A DNA stretch of 64,000 nt. Origin: Brevundimonas fluminis. GTDB taxonomy: Bacteria; Pseudomonadota; Alphaproteobacteria; Caulobacterales; Caulobacteraceae. Within the stretch, counting starts at the first letter, position 1. Each line of letters begins with the position of its first letter. This document shows positions 59,415 through 64,000 of this stretch, in pieces. The translations under genes were made by a program, and so were the position numbers. Location of the stretch: NCBI RefSeq assembly GCF_003934285.1, contig NZ_RQWJ01000004.1:1-64000 (forward strand). Direction: 5' to 3'. Under the pieces are notes generated by a model. That model worked only from the letters and a program-made list of their open reading frames with translations, did no database searches and was not told where the DNA came from.

Positions 59415-60549
59415 GATGATCTCCAGCTCTCATGAAGCGGGCGGGGTTCTGCGGTCGGCCGTTCATCCACACCTCGTAGTGCAGATGCACGCCGGTCGAG
59501 CGGCCGGTGGTTCCCATGGCGCCGATCCTCTGGCCCACGGCCACCCGCTGCCCCACCGTGACCGCGGTGGAGTTCAGATGGGCGTAGCGCGTCTTGAAAC
59601 CGCGACCATGGTCTATCTCGACGGTGTTGCCATAGCCTGAACGCACGCCGACGAAAGACACGATTCCGGGAGCGGTCGACAGGATCGCCGTGTTGAGCGG
59701 GCCGGCGAAGTCCTGGCCCTGATGATAGGCCGGCCGGGCGTTGAACGGATCGAAGCGCAGGCCGAAGCCCGAGGTCACCCGCGCGTCCGTCGGGCGGGCG
59801 AAAGGAAGGGCGGCCGAGACCGCCGTCAGGCTGCGCATGTCCGACAGGTCGGTGGAGGCGTTCAGGATGCGCGCGGCGAAGGCCTCGTCGACGTCCAGAA
59901 TGGCCGCAAGGGCGCGGGGATCGTCGGCCGTGACCAGCGGCCCGCCGAGCCCGGCGCCGCCGACGGCGTAGGCGGCCGGGTTCAGGCCGGCCAGCCGGAA
60001 GGCCAGCCGCAGCCGCTCCGCGCGGTTCCGCGCGAGGTTTTCCGCGCGGTCGATCAGCGTCTCCTGATCCATCCGCACGCCGACGATGCGCTGGGTCGGC
60101 GACAGCGGCGCGTCGGGGTCGGAGACGGTCGGGACAAGCAGTTCCTGCGCCCCTTCGACGCCCTGGAACATGGTCATGACCTGCGTCAGGGCCACGTGCC
60201 GACGTTCGACCATGTGCGCCAGTTCGTCCAGCGAGCCGGAGGTGGCCGTCATGCGCACGACGGCGGTGTCCAGCCGGGCACGCAGATCGGCGTTGGCGCG
60301 CTCCGAGGCCGCCCGGGCGCGTTCGATGGCGCGGTCGGCGCCGCCGATCTGCATCAGGTCCAGGGCGAAGCCGGCCGAGGCGACCACGGTCCACAGCGCC
60401 AGCACCGCGACCCCGCAGGTCCCGACGAACTGGTGCCAGGGCTTCAGCGCCACCGCGCGCACGTCGTCGCCGGTGCGCAGATAGAGATAGCGGACCGGAA
60501 ACCGCTTCTTGAACCAGGAAGGCTTCTTGGCCTCGTCGTCGTCGGTCAT
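59404..60549 (-). CDS. M23-family endopeptidase-like protein, LmdC-like
   Basis: A 381-residue protein with a basic cytoplasmic N-terminus (RTGDDVRAVALKPWHQ), one membrane segment (about 48-68), a coiled-coil (about 75-130) and a C-terminal M23 LytM domain. The zinc motifs are present: YHQGQDFAG (H, D) and HLHYEV (HxH), so it may cut peptidoglycan crosslinks. The arrangement matches LmdC, which interacts with bactofilin BacA through its cytoplasmic tail. ATG 60549 is chosen; GTG 60564 would add five residues. The bactofilin gene follows, overlapping. Confidence 0.9.
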   Translation of the reverse strand: MTDDDEAKKPSWFKKRFPVRYLYLRTGDDVRAVALKPWHQFVGTCGVAVLALWTVVASAGFALDLMQIGGADRAIERARAASERANADLRARLDTAVVRMTATSGSLDELAHMVERRHVALTQVMTMFQGVEGAQELLVPTVSDPDAPLSPTQRIVGVRMDQETLIDRAENLARNRAERLRLAFRLAGLNPAAYAVGGAGLGGPLVTADDPRALAAILDVDEAFAARILNASTDLSDMRSLTAVSAALPFARPTDARVTSGFGLRFDPFNARPAYHQGQDFAGPLNTAILSTAPGIVSFVGVRSGYGNTVEIDHGRGFKTRYAHLNSTAVTVGQRVAVGQRIGAMGTTGRSTGVHLHYEVWMNGRPQNPARFMRAGDHLVQ

Positions 60550-60575
60550 ACGCAACGCCCCCACGTCGGTCAGGG

Positions 60576-60605
60576 GTTATGCATCGCCCGGAAACCGTCG
60601 TTCAA
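60576..60605 (-). promoter_or_regulatory. Candidate promoter of the M23/bactofilin operon
   Basis: Read on the minus strand: TTGAAC (60605-60600), an 18-base spacer, CATAAC (60581-60576), 26 bases before the ATG. Confidence 0.5.
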
Positions 60606-60683
60606 GACCGTTCACGCAATCTTAACCATGTTGGCGCGCTTCGAGGCGAATAACGCCCGTCCCGAAGACTGAAATTCGCCTCG

Positions 60684-60709
60684 CGGGCGAGACGGCCCCG
60701 TCTCCCGTT
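60684..60709 (-). terminator. Weak hairpin downstream of bcp
   Basis: GAGACG (60689-60694) pairs with CGTCTC (60699-60704), with GGG/CCC extending it after a small bulge. T-content is low, so termination of the tyrS-bcp unit here is only possible. Confidence 0.3.
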
Positions 60710-60750
60710 TCTAACGCGGATCTTCGACCGTCCACAGACGAATCTGCGGG

Positions 60751-61218
60751 TCAGTTCCCTTCGACGGCCGCCAGAACCTCCGCGGCATGGCCCTTCACCT
60801 TCACCGATCGCCACACGCGACGGACGACGCCGTCCGGCCCGATCAGGAAGGTCGACCGCTCGATTCCCATGTAGGTCCGCCCGTACATCGACTTCTCACC
60901 CCAGACACCGAACGCCTCGGTCACCGCGCCGGCCTCATCGGAGCCCAGGACGATCTTCAGGTCGTGCCTGGCCTTGAACCGGTCCAGAGCCCGCAACGGG
61001 TCGCGCGAGACGCCGATCACCCGGGCGCCGGCGGCGGCGAAGTCGTCTATCAGCGCGGAGAAATCCTTCGCCTCGTTGGTGCAGCCCGGCGTGTCGGCCT
61101 TGGGATAGAAGAACACCACCGTCGACTGACCCGAGCCGTCCGTCAGCCGGAAGCGTCCGCCGCCGTCGGTCGGCAGGTCGATGGCGGGGGCCCCGGCCCC
61201 CTCGATGATCCCGGTCAT
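60751..61218 (-). CDS. bcp: Peroxiredoxin, Bcp/PrxQ type
   Basis: A 155-residue thiol peroxidase that reduces hydroperoxides. The peroxidatic cysteine is in DTPGCTNEAKDF. In most PrxQ the resolving cysteine lies five residues later; here that place is Lys, so the enzyme is of the 1-Cys type or uses another partner. The protein has no other cysteine. It begins 11 bases after tyrS and is likely co-transcribed. Confidence 0.92.
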   Translation of the reverse strand: MTGIIEGAGAPAIDLPTDGGGRFRLTDGSGQSTVVFFYPKADTPGCTNEAKDFSALIDDFAAAGARVIGVSRDPLRALDRFKARHDLKIVLGSDEAGAVTEAFGVWGEKSMYGRTYMGIERSTFLIGPDGVVRRVWRSVKVKGHAAEVLAAVEGN

Positions 61219-61229
61219 GTCATGTCCTC

Positions 61230-62486
61230 TCAGACGGGGCGGACCAGCACGATCTTCTTCTTGCCGGCCGCCAGCTTCAGCACGCCGTCGGCGTTTAGAT
61301 CGGCGGCCCCGATCAGCGCAGCCCCGTCCGTCACGCTCGCGTCGTTCAGCCGCAGACCCCCGCCCTGGGCCAGGCGACGGGCTTCGCCGTTCGACTGCGT
61401 CAGCCCGGCCTTCGTCGCCACCGCGGCGATCATGCCGCCGACCACCTCGTCGCGCGGCAGTTCGACGGTGGGCAGACCAGCGGCGGTCTTGCCCTCCTCA
61501 AACGCCAGCTTTGCGGTCGTCGCCGCTGCGAAGGCTTCGGTCTCGCCGTGCAACATCGTGGTCGCCTCGTGGGCCAGCACCTTCTTCGCCTCGTTGATCT
61601 CCGCGCCCTGCAGCCCCTCCAGCCGGGCGACCTCATCCAGCGGCAGGTCGGTGAACAGGCGCAGGAAGCGGCCCACGTCGGCGTCGTCGACGTTCCGCCA
61701 GAACTGCCAGTAGTCGTAGGGCGACAACTGGTCGGCGTTCAGCCAGATCGCCCCTTGGGCGGTCTTGCCCATCTTGCCGCCCGACGCCGTGGTCAGCAGC
61801 GGCGTGGTCAGGCCGAAGGCGGCCTTGTGATCCACGCGCCGAACCAGATCGACCCCCGAGGTGATGTTCCCCCACTGGTCCGACCCGCCCATCTGCAGGG
61901 TGACCCCATGGCTGCGATTCAGCTCCAGAAAGTCCACCGACTGCATCAGCATGTAGTTGAACTCGAGGAAGGTCATCGGCTGCTCGCGCTCGAGGCGGAG
62001 CCTGACGCTGTCGAAAGCCAGCATTCGGTTGATGGAGAAGTGGGTTCCGAACTCGCGAAGGAACTGGACGTAGCCGTAGCCCGACAGCCAGGCGTCGTTG
62101 TCCAGCATGATCGCGTCCGTCGGGCCGTCGCCGAAGGTCAGGAACCGGCCGAAAACCTGTTTGATGCCGGCGATGTTCGCCGCGATCGTCTCGTCGGTCA
62201 GCTGCGGCCGGCTGGCGTCCTTGCCGGTCGGATCCCCCACGCGCGTGGTGCCGCCGCCCATCAGGACGACGGGCCGATGCCCCGCCTTCTGAAGCCGGCG
62301 CAGCAGCATGATCTGGATCAGGCTGCCGACGTGCAGGCTGGGCGCCGTGGCGTCGAAGCCGATGTAGCCCGACACCACCCCCGCGGTCGCCGCCGCGTCC
62401 AGCTCCGCCGGATGGGTGATCTGATGAATGTAGCCGCGGTCGCGCAGCGTCTTCAGGAAGTCGGACTGGAAGGCGGTGTCGGTCAT
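61230..62486 (-). CDS. tyrS: Tyrosine--tRNA ligase
   Basis: A 418-residue class Ic synthetase. The HIGH equivalent is LHVGSL and the KMSKS equivalent [10 protein letters not shown]. The C-terminal S4-like domain (about 350-418, with [17 protein letters not shown]) binds tRNA. Length is normal (E. coli 424). In front of it, the minus-strand leader holds inverted repeats but no T-box. Confidence 0.96.
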   Translation of the reverse strand: MTDTAFQSDFLKTLRDRGYIHQITHPAELDAAATAGVVSGYIGFDATAPSLHVGSLIQIMLLRRLQKAGHRPVVLMGGGTTRVGDPTGKDASRPQLTDETIAANIAGIKQVFGRFLTFGDGPTDAIMLDNDAWLSGYGYVQFLREFGTHFSINRMLAFDSVRLRLEREQPMTFLEFNYMLMQSVDFLELNRSHGVTLQMGGSDQWGNITSGVDLVRRVDHKAAFGLTTPLLTTASGGKMGKTAQGAIWLNADQLSPYDYWQFWRNVDDADVGRFLRLFTDLPLDEVARLEGLQGAEINEAKKVLAHEATTMLHGETEAFAAATTAKLAFEEGKTAAGLPTVELPRDEVVGGMIAAVATKAGLTQSNGEARRLAQGGGLRLNDASVTDGAALIGAADLNADGVLKLAAGKKKIVLVRPV

Positions 62487-62568
62487 GTCGGCTCCGTTAG
62501 CAGGGAAGCCGGCGGCCGTCTTGAGGGGAGCTGCGCCGGCGGGGTGCGGCGCAGGGGATCGCGGGCCG

Positions 62569-62583
62569 CTCGATCAGATCGAG
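62569..62583. repeat. Perfect inverted repeat upstream of tyrS
   Basis: CTCGATC-A-GATCGAG, 7-bp arms around one base, 83 bases before the tyrS ATG. Suitable as a dimeric operator. A second inverted pair GCGCCG/CGGCGC is at 62533-62538 and 62547-62552. Confidence 0.4.
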
Positions 62584-62646
62584 GGGCGGCAATAAAGGCC
62601 GGTCAGGGGACGCGGGGCGATCATGCCGGCTCCCTCGCACGCGCCG

Positions 62647-62674
62647 TTGACCCCCGTCAACCAGCCGCTATCGG
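62647..62674 (+). promoter_or_regulatory. Promoter of the DOMON-like gene, leaderless
   Basis: TTGACC (62647-62652), a 16-base spacer and TATCGG (62669-62674). The ATG at 62681 stands at the expected transcript start and no ribosome-binding site is present. Confidence 0.5.
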
Positions 62675-62680
62675 TGGCGA

Positions 62681-63184
62681 ATGCAGGTCAGCCTCAGGCC
62701 CCATCCGACGTCTCCGCCCAGCCCGATCGCCGCGCTGACGGTCGTGATCGATCACGACGACGCGGCGCTTCGGCTTCGGTTCGTCGTGGAGGGTCGGATC
62801 GACGACGTGGCGTGGCCGGAGCCCGCGGATGGACGCGTCGACGAGCTTTGGCGGCGCACCTGCTTCGAGGCCTTCGTCCAGGCCAATGGCGGCTATGTCG
62901 AGTTCAACCTGTCCCCCTCCGGCCAGTGGGCGAGCTATCGGTTCGACGCGCCGCGGCAGGGCATGCGAAACGCCGTTGAGACGCCCATGTCGCTCCGGAT
63001 GGACGCCACGTCGGACTCCGTGGCGCTGGCGGCGCGGCTGACGCTGCCGTCCGGCGCCCGACGCCTGGGCCTCTCCGCGGTGATCGAGGCGACCGACGGC
63101 ACGATCTCCTATTGGGCGCTGGCGCATCCGTCGGATAAGCCCGACTTCCATCATCCCGACTCCTTCGTTCTGGAGCTGCCATGA
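62681..63184 (+). CDS. DOMON-like domain protein
   Basis: A 167-residue protein with no signal peptide and an all-beta pattern; the segment LWRRTCFEAFVQANGGYVEFNLSPSGQWASYRFDAPRQGM (residues 56-95) is the hallmark of DOMON-like proteins in proteobacteria. DOMON domains bind haem or sugars, but no haem ligand is evident. The stop overlaps the DUF1343 gene (ATGA), so the two are coupled and probably act in the same pathway, cell-wall sugar handling being a guess. Confidence 0.8.
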   Translation: MQVSLRPHPTSPPSPIAALTVVIDHDDAALRLRFVVEGRIDDVAWPEPADGRVDELWRRTCFEAFVQANGGYVEFNLSPSGQWASYRFDAPRQGMRNAVETPMSLRMDATSDSVALAARLTLPSGARRLGLSAVIEATDGTISYWALAHPSDKPDFHHPDSFVLELP

Positions 63185-64000
63185 AGTTCGGCGTCGACCG
63201 CCTGCTGTCCGATCCCGATCTGCGCCGCGACCTGCGCGGACGCCGCGTCGCGCTGCTGGGTCATCCGGCCTCGGTCACGGCGGGTCTGACCCACAGCCTC
63301 GACGCGCTGGCGGCCTGCCCGGACATCCAGCTGACGGCCGCCTTCGGGCCGCAGCACGGGATGAAGGGCGACCTGCAGGACAACATGATGGAGTCGCCGG
63401 ACGAGACGGATCCGGTGCTCGGCATCCCGGTCTTCAGCCTCTACGGCGAGGTGCGGCGGCCGACGGGGCAGTCGATGGGGACCTTCGACGTGATCCTGAT
63501 CGACATGCAGGACCTCGGCTGTCGCATCTACACCTTCGTGACGACCCTGCTTTACGTGCTGGAGGCGGCGGCCGAGCACGGCAAGTCCGTCTGGGTCCTG
63601 GACCGGCCCAACCCGGCGGGTCGCCCGGTGGAGGGAACGACCCTCCGCCCCGGCTGGGAGAGCTTCGTCGGCGCGGGTCCTATGCCGATGCGCCACGGCA
63701 TGACGCTGGGCGAGATGGGCCGGTGGTTCATCAGGACCTTCAACCTCGAGGTCGACTATCGCGTCATCGAGATGGAGGGCTGGCGGCCCGACGAAGGCCC
63801 CGGATGGGGCTGGCCCCTGAACGAGCGCAGCTGGATCAACCCCAGCCCCAACGCGCCCAACGTCTCGATGGCCCGCGCCTATGCCGGCACGGTGATGCTG
63901 GAGGGCACGACCCTGTCCGAGGGGCGCGGCACGACCCGCCCGCTGGAGCTGTTCGGCGCGCCGGATCTCGACGCCCGCGCCATCATCGCCGAAATGCAGG
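63181..64000 (+). CDS. DUF1343 protein, NamZ-like exo-beta-N-acetylmuramidase, partial
   Basis: The first 273 residues of a gene that runs off the window. The start KFGVDRLLSDPDLRRDLRGRRVALLGHPAS, then AAFGPQHGMKGDLQDNM, LIDMQDLGCRIYTF, LDRPNPAGR and PSPNAPNVSMARAYAGTVMLEGT are signatures of the DUF1343/NamZ family (glycoside hydrolase family 171), which removes N-acetylmuramic acid from peptidoglycan fragments. No signal peptide is seen, suggesting cytoplasmic recycling. Coupled to the DOMON-like gene. Full length usually about 390-400 residues. Confidence 0.88.
   Translation, partial: MKFGVDRLLSDPDLRRDLRGRRVALLGHPASVTAGLTHSLDALAACPDIQLTAAFGPQHGMKGDLQDNMMESPDETDPVLGIPVFSLYGEVRRPTGQSMGTFDVILIDMQDLGCRIYTFVTTLLYVLEAAAEHGKSVWVLDRPNPAGRPVEGTTLRPGWESFVGAGPMPMRHGMTLGEMGRWFIRTFNLEVDYRVIEMEGWRPDEGPGWGWPLNERSWINPSPNAPNVSMARAYAGTVMLEGTTLSEGRGTTRPLELFGAPDLDARAIIAEMQ

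Overview
The window is a single, continuously gene-dense, high-GC chromosomal segment with no insertion sequence, phage gene, CRISPR array, rRNA or tRNA that I can see. Protein content points to an alphaproteobacterium of the Caulobacterales, most like Brevundimonas. The clues are an alpha-type S10-spc-alpha ribosomal cluster without rpmJ or rpsD, an RNase E ending in a GWW motif, an HdaA-type DnaA inactivator beside ppk-ppx, a bactofilin paired with an LmdC-like M23 protein, an NDUFA12 homologue, and frequent GTG or leaderless-looking starts. The genus is an inference from gene content and order; no comparison was run.

Layout. 1-3400: a tiny hydrophilic ORF on the minus strand, then a CelD/FemAB-like GNAT protein, a JmjC/cupin-like protein and an exported GIN-domain beta-solenoid protein. 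3414-18770: the ribosomal protein super-cluster (rpsJ to rplO), secY, adk, a TonB-like protein, then rpsM-rpsK-rpoA-rplQ. A clear promoter and a structured leader precede both rpsJ and rpsM. 18773-22460 (minus): an ABC-2 transporter followed by two tandem exported paralogues of unknown function. 22620-24409: an HtrA/Deg lipoprotein protease followed by an I78-family inhibitor-like lipoprotein. 24419-27102: an ABC-F ATPase with a coupled DUF2164 gene, and ndk. 27156-39292: purN, a DUF418 membrane protein, an M28 peptidase, purM, rnd, ppx, ppk, hdaA and aspS, covering nucleotide synthesis, polyphosphate and replication control.

39320-47567: two exported pentapeptide-repeat paralogues, a large protein whose C-terminal third is the C-terminus of the B12-dependent ribonucleotide reductase NrdJ without its catalytic barrel, NDUFA12, DUF2155, aat, and the aroQ-accB-accC operon. 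47660-53509: thiS-thiG, a DsbA-like thioredoxin, an M48-TPR protease and RNase E. 53893-64000: an amidase and PBP1a for cell-wall synthesis, prfB with an intact programmed +1 frameshift, the bactofilin/LmdC-like pair, tyrS-bcp, a DOMON-like protein and the start of a NamZ-like muramidase (DUF1343), which runs off the end.

The most unusual items are the NrdJ-derived protein at 40872-43268 with an NrdR-box-like palindrome upstream, the transporter plus tandem exported paralogues at 18773-22460, the pentapeptide pair with a shared cap motif, and the attenuator-like leader of the S10 operon.
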